DNA of 64,000 nt from CAXXHQ01 sp963665265 (GTDB lineage Bacteria > Planctomycetota > Planctomycetia > Pirellulales > Thermoguttaceae). Where the stretch lies: assembly GCA_963665265.2 (NCBI GenBank), contig OY762224.2, positions 2,914,001-2,978,000 of the forward strand, read 5' to 3'. Shown here in pieces: positions 36,326 to 46,197 of the stretch. The notes beneath the pieces are model-generated. The model worked only from the letters and a program-made list of their open reading frames with translations, did not search any database and was not told where the DNA came from. Each line of letters opens with the position of its first letter. Positions within the stretch are counted from its first letter, which is position 1. A program made the position numbers and the translations under genes.

Positions 36326-37834
36326 ATGTTCGATTCACCGCAACTACTGCGACCATTTCGACGGCATGGCCGAAAAGGCCTAGTCTTTTTCGGCGTCGTC
36401 ATTGCGCTAACGGTCGGTTTCCTCATTGTTACTCCGCGACTCTATCGGTCCGCCGCGAAGCTCTTGGTCCGTCTGGGCCGAGAAAACTCGACCTTGGATC
36501 CCACCGTCACGTTGGGGCAAAACACGGCCGTCGCCGTTCCTCTTTCACGCGAAAACGAAATAAACTCGGTCGTCGATATTCTGCAAAGCCGCGATATTGC
36601 GGAGAAAGTCGCTCAACGACTTGGCCCTGGGCCGATCTTGTACGGCGAGGCGGAGCCTTCCGGCCCAGCATTGCAGCCGCTTGATTCGTCGATCGAAGAA
36701 CGGCTTATTGAGACGCTATTGAAGAATTTCACCATCGAGGCGGCGCGAAGGTCTAACGTCATCGACGTCGCCTATCTTGGTTATAGTCCCGCCGCTTCGC
36801 AAAAAATCGTCCAAACCTTGGTCGATGTTTACCTAGAAGCGCATGTCCGCTTGAATCGCACGCACGGTTCGCACGACTTCTTCGTCGAGCAGACCGAAAA
36901 ATTGCGAATAGATTTGGACGGCAAGGAAAAGGCGTTGCGCGACTTGAAAAACACGACCGGCTTAGCGCAAGCCGACGAGCAACGACGTTTGCTCATCAAA
37001 CGGACCGGCGAAATGGAGGACGATCTTTCGCAGACGCAAACGGCCCGGGCTTCGGCCGAGGCGAAAGTTAAATCGCTCAAAGCGAAACTGGAAGCGCTCC
37101 CCGCTCTCCAAGTGACTCAGAAAGTATCCGGCTACGGTAACGAAGGGACCGACAAAATTCGCGAGCAGTTTTACGCCTTGCAAGTTCGCGAAAAAGAGGC
37201 CTCGACGAAATACTCCGACGATCATCCTCGGATGCTTCAAATTCGCGAACAGCTCGCCGAGGCGAAAGCGTTGCTCGATTCGGAAGATAGAACTCGAACT
37301 CAGGTCACGCAAGAGCCGGGCCGACTTCATCAGCAGGCACAAGCCGAGCTGATGCAAGAAGAGACCCTCTTGGCTTCGCTAACCGCTAAGTCGGAGAAGC
37401 TGCAAACGCAAATCGCATCATCGCGCGACGAGTTAAAAAAACTGACCGATGACGAAATGAGGATCGCCTCCTTGCAACGCGAGACGGACTTGGCCGACGC
37501 CGAATACCGTCGATATTCCGCTTCGACCGAGCAAGCTCGAATCGACGAGGCGTTGCAAACGGAGCGGATGTCGAACATCGCCGTCGCGCAGCCGGCCTCC
37601 TACCAAATTAAGGCCGCCAGTCCGCGGACGAAAATTGTACTCGCCTTTGGATTCGCATTCGGTTTGTTCGGAGCGATCGCTTTCTGTTTGGCGTTTGATC
37701 GCTGGGAATCTTTCGCCGGTAAGTTGCGCGGCGAGCCGTCCGCAACGCCGTCCTCTCTTTGGAGTGTTGAAGCTTCCGGCGCTGCAGTCGATTCGGAGCC
37801 GAGCTTTGCAGACCTCCCTCGCCGTCCGAAGTAA
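36326..37834 (+). CDS. Wzz/GumC-type exopolysaccharide chain-length protein
   Basis: 502 residues from ATG 36326, which follows AGGA at 8 bases; the frame from 36302 adds eight residues. Helix 1 lies near residues 20-40 and helix 2 near 440-460 (TKIVLAFGFAFGLFGAIAFCLAF). Between them is a large coiled-coil periplasmic region (about 165-420) with the GNVR-like block DEMRIASLQRETDLADAEYRRY. No C-terminal tyrosine kinase is fused. Known role: controls polymer length and export with the Wzx/Wzy pathway. It leads the cluster. Confidence 0.82.
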   Translation: MFDSPQLLRPFRRHGRKGLVFFGVVIALTVGFLIVTPRLYRSAAKLLVRLGRENSTLDPTVTLGQNTAVAVPLSRENEINSVVDILQSRDIAEKVAQRLGPGPILYGEAEPSGPALQPLDSSIEERLIETLLKNFTIEAARRSNVIDVAYLGYSPAASQKIVQTLVDVYLEAHVRLNRTHGSHDFFVEQTEKLRIDLDGKEKALRDLKNTTGLAQADEQRRLLIKRTGEMEDDLSQTQTARASAEAKVKSLKAKLEALPALQVTQKVSGYGNEGTDKIREQFYALQVREKEASTKYSDDHPRMLQIREQLAEAKALLDSEDRTRTQVTQEPGRLHQQAQAELMQEETLLASLTAKSEKLQTQIASSRDELKKLTDDEMRIASLQRETDLADAEYRRYSASTEQARIDEALQTERMSNIAVAQPASYQIKAASPRTKIVLAFGFAFGLFGAIAFCLAFDRWESFAGKLRGEPSATPSSLWSVEASGAAVDSEPSFADLPRRPK

Positions 37835-37881
37835 CTTCGACGTCCGATCGTTTTTGTTTCCGCCGCCAATTTTAATCAATT

Positions 37882-39270
37882 ATGTCCCACGACTCCGCGA
37901 CACGCCGACCGCGATTGCTCATCATGGCATACGCTTGCAGTCCGTACCGCGGCTCCGAGTCGGCGGTCGGTTGGCGGCGCGCCGTGCAGGCTGCACGCGA
38001 TTTCGACGTTTGGGTTATTACCGAGGAGCGAGAATTCGCTCCCGACATGGAGCGCTATTTTCGTGAGAACGGGCGTATTTCCGGCCTTAACTTTGTTTAC
38101 GTTCCGATGCGTCCTTGGGAGTGGTCGCTTGGGAACGTTCAAACTGCGATCTGGTACTGGTCGCTTCATCGTTGGCAGCGTCGCGCTTTCGCCGTTGCAA
38201 AAGAATTGCACAAAGAAATCGGATTTGATTTAGCGCATCAACTCACGTTTTGCGGTTACCGCGAGCCGAGTTATCTTTGGCGTTTGGATTGTCCGTTCGT
38301 CTGGGGCCCCGTCGGCGGGACGCACAATTTTCCTTGGCGATTCATCGCCGAGGCGGGATACGGCGGATTTGTTAAAGAATCATTACGTAACTTGGCAAAC
38401 TCCTGGCAACTTAGATTCAATCGGCGAGCCCACGATGCGGCGAAGAAAGCGACCTGTCTTGTAAGCGCCACGACCACCTCTCAGCGAGACCTTCGAACTT
38501 ACTTCGGCGTCGAATCACGTCTCCTTTCCGACGTCGGCGTTGAATCATGCATCGATTCGGAACGCCCGTTGCGCGATCCAAACGCTCCTTTACGTCTTCT
38601 CTGGTCAGGAACGTTCGCCCCTGGTAAGGCGTTGCCGCTTCTTTTGAAAGCTTTGGCGGCTTTGCCTCCGGAAATATCCTTCGAGCTACGCATACTCGGC
38701 GACGGCAAAATGGCGACGTCTTGGAAAAAACTTGCCGTGAAACTGCGCGTTGATTCAAGGATTCAATGGCTTGGCTGGATTCCGCATTCCGAGGCGAAAA
38801 AACAATTCCATTGGGCTGACATCTTTACGTTCACTAGTTTGCGAGATACTACAGGCACTGTATTGGTCGAGTCGCTTGCCGCCGGAACTCCGGTACTTTG
38901 CATGGACATTCAAGGCGCGCACGATGTTATTGACGAGAGCTGCGGCGTACGCATCCCGGTTGAATCGCCGAAAGTCGCGATTCGCCGCATCGCCGACGTA
39001 ATCGGCACGCTGGTCAATGAGCCGGAAACGTTAAAACGCCTTTCCGACGGCGCCGTCGCTCGGGCAAAAAAATATTTGTGGTCCGTTCAAGGCGAACGGA
39101 TGCGCGAAATCTATGAAACTGCTATGCGAAAAGCGTCGCCGAATAGACGCTTTGACCTAGAGAATTTGCGGACGGACGGTTTTACGACCTCTGGCGGGGC
39201 GCAAACCGATACCTCGCTCATCGAATCAGAGATTGCTTTGGGGGGGCGTCGCCAAGACGTGATTCTTTAA
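37882..39270 (+). CDS. GT4-family glycosyltransferase
   Basis: 462 residues. N-terminal GT-B Rossmann half (LLIMAYACSPYRGSESAVGWRRA); C-terminal half with LLWSGTFAPGKALPLLLKAL, VLVESLAAGTPVLCMDIQGAHDVI (the EX7E-like donor region), typical of family 4. The carboxyl end adds a disordered tail. Known role of the family: transfer of sugars from nucleotide donors, here probably onto the repeat unit of an exopolysaccharide. The next gene starts within its stop codon (TAATG), so they are translationally coupled. Confidence 0.85.
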   Translation: MSHDSATRRPRLLIMAYACSPYRGSESAVGWRRAVQAARDFDVWVITEEREFAPDMERYFRENGRISGLNFVYVPMRPWEWSLGNVQTAIWYWSLHRWQRRAFAVAKELHKEIGFDLAHQLTFCGYREPSYLWRLDCPFVWGPVGGTHNFPWRFIAEAGYGGFVKESLRNLANSWQLRFNRRAHDAAKKATCLVSATTTSQRDLRTYFGVESRLLSDVGVESCIDSERPLRDPNAPLRLLWSGTFAPGKALPLLLKALAALPPEISFELRILGDGKMATSWKKLAVKLRVDSRIQWLGWIPHSEAKKQFHWADIFTFTSLRDTTGTVLVESLAAGTPVLCMDIQGAHDVIDESCGVRIPVESPKVAIRRIADVIGTLVNEPETLKRLSDGAVARAKKYLWSVQGERMREIYETAMRKASPNRRFDLENLRTDGFTTSGGAQTDTSLIESEIALGGRRQDVIL

Positions 39271-40232
39271 TGATTACTAAGACGGAAAAGTCGAACGACG
39301 CCGCGCGGCGATTAGAACCTTCCGGCGAGATTCAAATTGCGAAACGAACGGAATCGCGTCGAGAAAAAAGGGTTTTTCATGCGATCGCTTCTAAAGCGCT
39401 TGACTGCGGATCGATTTTTCTGAATGCGACTTTTGGCGAACTTAAAAAAGAAGCGTTTGGGGCGCTTATGTACCATCGCGTGGCTCCGGCCGAGCCGAAG
39501 TCATCCCCTCCGACATGGAACGTCACGCCGGAACGCTTTCGCAAACAACTCTCCGGACTTCTTGCGCTTGGCTTCGAGGCTTGGCCGTTGAGCAAGGCCC
39601 TGGAGCGTCGTCGCAATCATGAGACGATTCCGCGTCGTGTTTTCGTTGTCACTTTCGACGACGGTTACCAATGCGTTTATAAATACGCCTGGCCGATCTT
39701 GCGTGAATTGAAGATACCCGCGACCGTCTTCCTTGTCACCGATTTACTCGACGACGAAGGACCGATGCCGTTCGACGATTGGAGTCTTGCGGGGCGTACG
39801 GAGGCGGAGCCCTCGGTATGGCGGTCCTTAATGAAAAAACAATGCGTCGAAATGCTTGAATCGAAGTTGATCGAAGTCGGCGGTCATACGCACCGGCATT
39901 TGGATTATCGCGGCCGACCGGACGCGTTTTTCGACGATTTGCGCGAATCAAAGCGAAAGCTGCTTGAGTGGTTCGGGATCGAAACGCCTCCTTTCGCCTA
40001 TCCTTTCGGTTTAGTTGGATCGGAAATGCGATTTGGTCCGGAGAAGACCGGGTATTCTTGCGCGCTTACGACCGACGCCGAACTGATCGTGCCGCAAAGC
40101 GACCCTTATTATTGGAGCCGCTTCAACGTGAAACAGAGCGACTCACCCCGAATGCTCGAAGCGAAGCTCGGCGGCTGGTACAGCGTATTGCGCAGCATGC
40201 GTCCCGGCTTCTCGACAAGTGAAAAATTATAA
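39270..40232 (+). CDS. Polysaccharide deacetylase (NodB homology domain)
   Basis: 320 residues. Metal and catalytic motif TFDDG (128-132), with D130/D131. Motif 2 HTHRH around residue 200 supplies the His ligands (HxxxH). The fold is the NodB barrel of CE4 enzymes, which remove N- or O-acetyl groups from polymers. An alternative is a xylan- or PNAG-type deacetylase. The ATG overlaps the previous stop by one base. No export signal is clear, so it may act on a cytoplasmic-side intermediate. Confidence 0.83.
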   Translation: MITKTEKSNDAARRLEPSGEIQIAKRTESRREKRVFHAIASKALDCGSIFLNATFGELKKEAFGALMYHRVAPAEPKSSPPTWNVTPERFRKQLSGLLALGFEAWPLSKALERRRNHETIPRRVFVVTFDDGYQCVYKYAWPILRELKIPATVFLVTDLLDDEGPMPFDDWSLAGRTEAEPSVWRSLMKKQCVEMLESKLIEVGGHTHRHLDYRGRPDAFFDDLRESKRKLLEWFGIETPPFAYPFGLVGSEMRFGPEKTGYSCALTTDAELIVPQSDPYYWSRFNVKQSDSPRMLEAKLGGWYSVLRSMRPGFSTSEKL

Positions 40233-40248
40233 CTCAGGACATTGGCCT

Positions 40249-41619
40249 ATGCTTAGCGGACCGTTGATAACGCGAACCACTGAACCGGAGGCGCCGTCGG
40301 AACGTCGCTCGTTCGCGTTTCTCAATTTCGAGATTAGTCGCGGCGCCATGTCGATCGTCGATCAAGCGATTGTAAGCGCCACGAACTTTCTTACGGCCTG
40401 GGCCGTCGCGCGTTGGTGCGGAAAGATGGAGCTAGGCGTCTATTTTCTTGCTTGGACCGTCGTTCTGTTCGTTACTGCCGCCCAAGGAAATCTGGTTTCC
40501 GTACCTTATACGATTCTGCACCGACGAAGAACCGGCGATGAGCTTGCCTCCTACGCCGGCAGTTCGCTCATACATCAACTTGCTACTTCGGTCGCCGTGG
40601 CCGTGCTTCTTCTTCTGCTCGATGCGGCGGTCTTCGCCGGCTTCGGTCCGGAAGAGTTCAGGCCCGTCGGTTGGACCCTGTTATGCGTTACTCCGCTGCT
40701 TCTGGCGAGAGAATATGCCCGGCGACTCGCCTTCGCACATCTGAGAATTAGTTTGGCAACGGTTCTCGATTGCGTCGCCTCGGCCTTGCAAATCCTCGTT
40801 ATCGCCGTTTTGGCATATACGTCAAAACTGACGACGACCACCGCTTATATCACGATGGGCTTTGCCTGTCTTCCCAGCCTTGTCGTCGCCCTCTTAACGC
40901 TGCGAATTCGCATGACATATAATTTCTCGCGAATCGTCGCCGATTGGCGTGAAAATTGGGCCTTCGGCAAATGGGGACTCGCAAGTCAGCTCTTCGGCCT
41001 CTCCGCCTACTTCTTGCCGTGGCTTTTAGCGGAAGTGCATAGTCGAGCCGAAACCGGCGAGCTGGGCGCCTGCAATCACTTGGTCGGCCTCTCGAATTTA
41101 TTCGTCATTGGCCTATGCAATTACGTCACTCCCCGCGCCGCCGAGGCCTATGCCGCCGAAAGCTCACGCGGTCTCGTGCGAGTTCTAAAAAAAACCGCCT
41201 TGATATTTACCGTCGTCCTCGGCGCGTTCAGTCTGTTTACGGTTTTCTTCGGAAACTTTATCGTCGAATTCATCTACGGCAATCAATATGCCAATGCAGG
41301 GGCAGTGGTTTGCGTCCTCGCTTTCGCCGGTTTGCTCGACGCCTTCGGCCTGACCGCTATGAACGGCCTTTTGGCAATTAAACGCCCTGCGACGAATTTT
41401 GCCGCAGACGCCGTGCAAATGGTCGTCACTCTAGTCGCCGCAGCCGCTCTCGTAAAAGTCTATTCCACGTTGGGTATCGCTTTGGCTATGTTGATGAGTC
41501 GCGCCGTCGGCGCCGCCTGGCGTTGGCACATGCTTCGCAACGTCCTCGCTGAGAACTCTACGGCGGCAGGCGCTGCCGAAACGTATTTGCCCGACGCCTC
41601 GGTTGAAACGACCCTTTAA
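40249..41619 (+). CDS. Polysaccharide flippase (Wzx-like, MOP superfamily)
   Basis: 456 residues from ATG 40249, preceded by CAGGA; a GTG at 40219 lies inside the upstream gene. Around 12 membrane helices. The first helical block and the 'YGNQYANAGAVVCVLAFAGLLDAFGLTAMNGLLA' region are typical of oligosaccharide flippases of the MOP family. Known role: moves lipid-linked repeat units across the cytoplasmic membrane. It overlaps no gene but follows the deacetylase by 16 bases, so it is in the same operon. Confidence 0.8.
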   Translation: MLSGPLITRTTEPEAPSERRSFAFLNFEISRGAMSIVDQAIVSATNFLTAWAVARWCGKMELGVYFLAWTVVLFVTAAQGNLVSVPYTILHRRRTGDELASYAGSSLIHQLATSVAVAVLLLLLDAAVFAGFGPEEFRPVGWTLLCVTPLLLAREYARRLAFAHLRISLATVLDCVASALQILVIAVLAYTSKLTTTTAYITMGFACLPSLVVALLTLRIRMTYNFSRIVADWRENWAFGKWGLASQLFGLSAYFLPWLLAEVHSRAETGELGACNHLVGLSNLFVIGLCNYVTPRAAEAYAAESSRGLVRVLKKTALIFTVVLGAFSLFTVFFGNFIVEFIYGNQYANAGAVVCVLAFAGLLDAFGLTAMNGLLAIKRPATNFAADAVQMVVTLVAAAALVKVYSTLGIALAMLMSRAVGAAWRWHMLRNVLAENSTAAGAAETYLPDASVETTL

Positions 41620-41643
41620 CTTCCCAAATATTACATTCCAATA

Positions 41644-42978
41644 ATGTCCGCGATAACCGCACAGACGACCGCCGTGAGCGAGCAAACGAATTCAAAACGT
41701 TTGATCGTCGTCGTTGCGCTGATTGTCGCGGTGTTTTTTTTCGTTAGTCATGACGTGCGTACGTCGCTGTACGAAGAATTCGCTCCCTGGGCGAACGAAT
41801 CGGCGACGGTCGCCTCCGGCGGCAACGCGTTAAAAGGCTCTGCGCTCGCTATGCTTGGAGCGGTCGGCCTCTATTTTCTCTTTCAACACGATGGTCGATC
41901 TTTTCGGCGCCCGACGCTTTTTACTGCGCTCGGCGTCGCCTACATCGCCTGGGCCGCTATAAGCGTTCTTTGGTCGGTCGATCCCGGTACGACTCTTCGT
42001 AGGGTCGCCGTTCTCGTTTTTCTCTTCGTTGGAGCTCTAGGAATCGCTAAGCGATTTTCACCACGAGAAATTCTGATGATCGCTTGGGCGTCGAGCGGTA
42101 TGTTCGTCATTCTCGGACTCCTGACCGAATTCGCTTGCGGAACGTTCACTCCTTGGCGCGGCGACTACCGTTTCGCCGGCACCGTTCATCCTAACACCCA
42201 AGGCGTGCAGACCGCCATTTTCGCGTTGGCTTCTTTCTTACTTGCAAACGACGAATCGTCGAAAACAATCCGAAACTGGCTTTATACGATCGCAGCTTGC
42301 GGCGCCATGCTGTTGCTATTCACCAAATCGAGAACTTCACTCTCCGCCTTCGCCTTTGGCGCCTCCGTGTGTTGGCTTGCCAGGGCCGACTTTCGTCGTC
42401 TAAGTTACGTTGTTGTTTTTTCGACTGCCGTTTTTTCGCTCGGCGGATTCCTCGTCACAATTACTTCCGAGAGGATTCAAGATAGAATTAGCGCCGCCTT
42501 TATGCTCGGCCGTGACGACGGCGACTCCGAGGCCTTCACCGGTCGAGGGCCGATTTGGGAGGAACTTTCCTACTACGCAGTCGCTCGTCCGCTTTGCGGA
42601 CACGGCTACGAGTCGTTTTGGTCTGTCGATCGTATTGATGAGATATCCGATCATCTTCATTGGAAATTCCGCGAGTCGCATAACGGCTATTTGGAAACCG
42701 TCCTCAGCGTCGGATTCATCGGCGCCGGAATCCTCTTTAGTTTTGTCCTTGTCGGAATCGGCTACTCGCTTAAAGTTTATCGAAAAACTGCGACGCCCCT
42801 TGCCGGCTTCATCCTCGGCATGCTTTGCTTCGGGTTGGTGAGCGCATTGTTCGAGTCGGGCATGGTCGGTGAAAACTACCTTACGTTCGTCATCGGTTGC
42901 GGAATCGTAAGCGCCGCGTTCTTCGGCCTAGACGACGAGGCTTCTTTGCCGTCGATTGTTACGAGGAGTCAACGATGA
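41644..42978 (+). CDS. O-antigen ligase / polysaccharide polymerase (Wzy/WaaL-like)
   Basis: 444 residues, 10-12 membrane helices. A periplasmic loop with GRGPIWEELSYYAVARPLCGHGYESFW and ESHNGYLETVLSVGFIGAG fits the O-antigen ligase/polymerase superfamily, where an HN/HxxY-like motif (SHNGYLE) is typical. Known role: either polymerises repeat units in the periplasm (Wzy) or ligates polymer (WaaL); the two cannot be told apart here. The stop shares the ATGA of the next gene. Confidence 0.8.
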   Translation: MSAITAQTTAVSEQTNSKRLIVVVALIVAVFFFVSHDVRTSLYEEFAPWANESATVASGGNALKGSALAMLGAVGLYFLFQHDGRSFRRPTLFTALGVAYIAWAAISVLWSVDPGTTLRRVAVLVFLFVGALGIAKRFSPREILMIAWASSGMFVILGLLTEFACGTFTPWRGDYRFAGTVHPNTQGVQTAIFALASFLLANDESSKTIRNWLYTIAACGAMLLLFTKSRTSLSAFAFGASVCWLARADFRRLSYVVVFSTAVFSLGGFLVTITSERIQDRISAAFMLGRDDGDSEAFTGRGPIWEELSYYAVARPLCGHGYESFWSVDRIDEISDHLHWKFRESHNGYLETVLSVGFIGAGILFSFVLVGIGYSLKVYRKTATPLAGFILGMLCFGLVSALFESGMVGENYLTFVIGCGIVSAAFFGLDDEASLPSIVTRSQR

Positions 42979-44051
42979 ACGGCGTTCGCCTGATTCCGGC
43001 CCGAGAGCTTTCCGCCGACCTTGCCGTCGAATGGCTCAAAATAGTCGAAGCCGATTCTCGCTTTGCCAGTCCGTATTTTCGTCCCGAATTTACGAAAATG
43101 ATCGGCGAAATTCGCGAGGACGCCGAAATAGCGGTCATTGAAGGTCCGCATGGTCCCGTCGGATTCTTTCCTTTTCATCGAACGGCGAAAAACGCCGCCG
43201 TGCCTATAGGAGGCCGACTTTCCGACTATCATGCAGTCGTCATTCGTGACGCCGCCGAATGGAACGCCGCCGAGTTAATGAGACGTTGCAATCTGAAATC
43301 ATGGCGATTTGACCATCTCTTGGCCGACCAAGGGCAATTTGCCCCGTATCACGTTCACGTCGGCGCCTCGCCTTACATCGATCTTTCCGCCGGTTGGGCC
43401 GGCTACGAAAACGTGCAGATTAGCGCGCATAAAAGTTCCTTCAAACGAATAAATCGAAAACTGCGCCAGGCCGAGAAAGACGCCGGGGAGGTTCGCATCG
43501 TTTGGAACGACGATGATCCGCAAACGATGAACTCGCTCATCGAATGGAAACGAAAGCAATACAAAGCTTCGGGCGTGACCGACGTTCTCTCCTTTCCGTG
43601 GGTTGAGACGACTTTGCGAAATCTGCTGGAACGACGCGACGAGGGGTTCGCGGGTCTGCTGACGACGCTCTATGTGAATGACAAATTGGCGGCCGTCATG
43701 CTTAGCATGCGTTCGCACGGTATGTTGCATGCGTGGTTTTCCTCGTATGGCGAACGATACAAACAGTTTTCGCCTGGACTATTGCTATGGTTTGGCGCGG
43801 CCAAAGCGGCGGAAAATCATGGCGTTACTCGCATCGATATGGGCAAAGGCCCCGAGGAATACAAACTTCATCTCATGTCTGACGCCGTACCGTTGGCCGA
43901 GGGCGTTTTTGACGTTCGTCCGGCCGCCGCGACGCTTCGCCGACAATGGCGACGGACGTTCGATTGGCTCCGGAGCACGCCGTTGAGAAAACCGCTCCTA
44001 GCTCCAGGTCGATTTCTGAGACGATTAATTGAGAAGCGTAGTTTTGAATAA
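42975..44051 (+). CDS. GNAT acyltransferase of the CelD/FemAB type
   Basis: 358 residues from ATG 42975, which overlaps the previous stop as ATGA. The C-terminal GNAT-like domain (about 150-330; KSSFKRINRKLRQAEKDAG, GMLHAWFSSYGERYKQFSPGLLLWFGAAKAAENHGVTRIDMGKG pattern) is that of proteins annotated 'cellulose biosynthesis protein CelD'. These are likely to acylate a sugar or an amino group on a polysaccharide intermediate. Substrate unknown. Confidence 0.75.
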   Translation: MNGVRLIPARELSADLAVEWLKIVEADSRFASPYFRPEFTKMIGEIREDAEIAVIEGPHGPVGFFPFHRTAKNAAVPIGGRLSDYHAVVIRDAAEWNAAELMRRCNLKSWRFDHLLADQGQFAPYHVHVGASPYIDLSAGWAGYENVQISAHKSSFKRINRKLRQAEKDAGEVRIVWNDDDPQTMNSLIEWKRKQYKASGVTDVLSFPWVETTLRNLLERRDEGFAGLLTTLYVNDKLAAVMLSMRSHGMLHAWFSSYGERYKQFSPGLLLWFGAAKAAENHGVTRIDMGKGPEEYKLHLMSDAVPLAEGVFDVRPAAATLRRQWRRTFDWLRSTPLRKPLLAPGRFLRRLIEKRSFE

Positions 44052-44078
44052 CTGGCTACGGAATTCGGGATAGCGCCC

Positions 44079-45329
44079 ATGATTACTTTGCTAGAAATCG
44101 GACTGTTTATCGCGTCAACGATTATTATGACGCCTATGTTGATCTTTGCAGTCGAATGTTTTGCCGCCGCCATCGCCTATTTTGAATCTAAGCGAAAAAT
44201 GGTATTTTCCGCTGAAGAGCGAACGAGCGAGTTTGATTCCGCTTCGGCAGTCGTTGTCATTCCCGCCCACGACGAAGAGACGTCTATCGCGCAAACTCTG
44301 CAATCTTTATTGCCCTCGCTTGGCCGAAACGAGCGTATCTTGGTCGTGGCCGATAATTGCGATGATCGCACGGCTTCGATCGCCTATTCTTTTGGAGAAA
44401 AAGTCGACGTCGCCGTTCGATACGATCCCGAACTGCGAGGAAAAGGTTTTGCCTTGAACTTTGCGCTGGAACGGCTTGTCGCTGCTCCGCCCGACGTCGT
44501 CGTTATCCTTGACGCCGACTGTTTGATGACGGATAACTCCGTTCGCGTCTTAAAAGAGCGTGCGTTGAAGTTGCGTCGTCCCGTTCAAGCTTTGAATCTG
44601 ACCGATCGCGAAACGCCCGCTGACGCTATGGGTTTCCTGGCGATTCTCGCTAATCACTTTACGAACTTGATTCGCCCGCTCGGTCTGAAAAGGCTCGGCG
44701 CACCCTGTCGCTTGACCGGCACGGGGATGGCTATTCCCTGGAGTTTGATTCAGCAAGGACAATTTGCCGGCTCGCATTTGGCCGAAGATCTGAACGTCGG
44801 CGTCGCGTATGTGAAGGCGGGGTTCTGTCCTGGGTTCGTTCCCGAGGTGAAGGTTGCTAGCGCATTGCCACCCGACCCGGCGGCATTCGCCGCGCAGCGC
44901 CGTCGTTGGGAGCAAGGGCATTTTCAAACGCTTCGCGATGAAGTCCCGAACTTGCTGGCTGACGCTTTGCGTCGCCGCGACGGAAAGCTTGCTTGGGTCG
45001 CCGCCGACCTTAGTATCCCGCCACTCGCGCTCCTGTTTACGCTTGGGGTTTCTTGTTGGACGGCGTGCGCACTTTTTGGACTTGTCGCCGGTCGATACGC
45101 GCCGCTCGTCGTTGCGACAATCGCGTTAATGGCGACGGCGACCGCTTTTTTTCTCTGTTGGGCGTTGTACTGCCGCCGCCAAGCGCCTTTTTCCGCGATT
45201 CTCTCCGCACCCCGCTATATCGCCCGAAAAGTGCCGATTTACCTCTCTATGATCATCCATCCGAAGCATCAATGGAACCGCACGCGACGCCGTTCTGCGC
45301 CCGTCGCCGAGCCTAATCGCGAGCTATAA
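44079..45329 (+). CDS. Membrane-anchored GT2-family glycosyltransferase
   Basis: 416 residues. One N-terminal helix (about 5-30) is followed by a GT2 catalytic domain: VVVIPAHDEE, VADNCDDRT, DAD (nucleotide-metal motif in VVILDADCLM), ED (SHLAEDLNVG) and QRRRWEQG (the QxxRW processive-synthase motif). Two or more C-terminal helices follow. Known role: processive or single sugar transfer at the membrane, for instance in beta-linked polymers. It follows the GNAT gene by 27 bases. Confidence 0.88.
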   Translation: MITLLEIGLFIASTIIMTPMLIFAVECFAAAIAYFESKRKMVFSAEERTSEFDSASAVVVIPAHDEETSIAQTLQSLLPSLGRNERILVVADNCDDRTASIAYSFGEKVDVAVRYDPELRGKGFALNFALERLVAAPPDVVVILDADCLMTDNSVRVLKERALKLRRPVQALNLTDRETPADAMGFLAILANHFTNLIRPLGLKRLGAPCRLTGTGMAIPWSLIQQGQFAGSHLAEDLNVGVAYVKAGFCPGFVPEVKVASALPPDPAAFAAQRRRWEQGHFQTLRDEVPNLLADALRRRDGKLAWVAADLSIPPLALLFTLGVSCWTACALFGLVAGRYAPLVVATIALMATATAFFLCWALYCRRQAPFSAILSAPRYIARKVPIYLSMIIHPKHQWNRTRRRSAPVAEPNREL

Positions 45330-45378
45330 TTGCATAATCGTTTTGTGCAATTTCTGACAACAGCGGATGCTCTGAAAG

Positions 45379-46197
45379 ATGAATACGGAAACAACCGTCG
45401 CCGCGGAGAGCGTGACGCAGACGCAGGACGCTCGTTTTCATGCGCTGGGAGTGCGGATTTGGAATGTGACCGTTCCTCGCGGCGTCGAATTGCTCGAAGA
45501 ATGTATTAAGACGTGCTCCGGCCGTCCCAAAAGCGTCTTCTTTGTTAATGCGCATACGTTGAACCTTGCCTGCGCTGATCCGACCTATCGCGATGCGTTG
45601 AACAGCGCCGACTTTGTCTTCGGCGACGGCACCGGCGTTCGTTGGGCGGCCCGACTGCGGGGAGTACGCATGGCCGCGAATCTCGTCGGAACCGATTTTA
45701 CTCCGTCTCTGTTTCAGGTGACCGCCGATCGCGGCTATTCTTATTTCATGCTCGGCGGTGACGAAGCGACAGTCGCCGAAGCAGCCGTCTATGCCCGGTC
45801 GAATTTTCCCGGCTGGAATCTGTGCGGCATTCACCACGGATTCTTAAAAGACGCCAAGGTTCTTGCACAAGCGATCGAAGCGATCAACGCCGCCAAGCCG
45901 GACGTTCTTCTTGTCGGTATGGGCAATCCTTTGCAGGAACGCTGGATTCTCGAAAATATGCCTCGTTTGCAAACGAAGCTCTGTCTCGGAATCGGTGGGC
46001 TGTTCGACTACTGGGCCGGCAACGTCTCTCGCGCGCCCGCCTGGATACGCCGTGCCGGGCATGAATGGCTCTGGCGGCTCTTTCAACAGCCAAAAGACAA
46101 GGCGAAACGTTATTTGATAGGCAATCCACTCTACATGCTCCGCATGTTTATGCACAAAAAACGAGATGCGGCGCTTGCGAAAAAAACGCAAGTGTGA
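45379..46197 (+). CDS. WecG/TagA/CpsF-family (GT26) glycosyltransferase
   Basis: 272 residues. The WecG/TagA pattern is clear: VNAHTLNLACADPTYRDALNSAD, DGTGVRWAARL, YFMLGGDEATV, VGMGNPLQERW (the P-x-Q-E motif). Known role: adds N-acetylmannosaminuronic acid or a similar sugar onto a lipid-linked intermediate, an early step in surface polymer assembly. It closes the same-strand cluster that starts at 36326. No initiating phosphoglycosyltransferase was found, so that step must be encoded elsewhere. Confidence 0.88.
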   Translation: MNTETTVAAESVTQTQDARFHALGVRIWNVTVPRGVELLEECIKTCSGRPKSVFFVNAHTLNLACADPTYRDALNSADFVFGDGTGVRWAARLRGVRMAANLVGTDFTPSLFQVTADRGYSYFMLGGDEATVAEAAVYARSNFPGWNLCGIHHGFLKDAKVLAQAIEAINAAKPDVLLVGMGNPLQERWILENMPRLQTKLCLGIGGLFDYWAGNVSRAPAWIRRAGHEWLWRLFQQPKDKAKRYLIGNPLYMLRMFMHKKRDAALAKKTQV

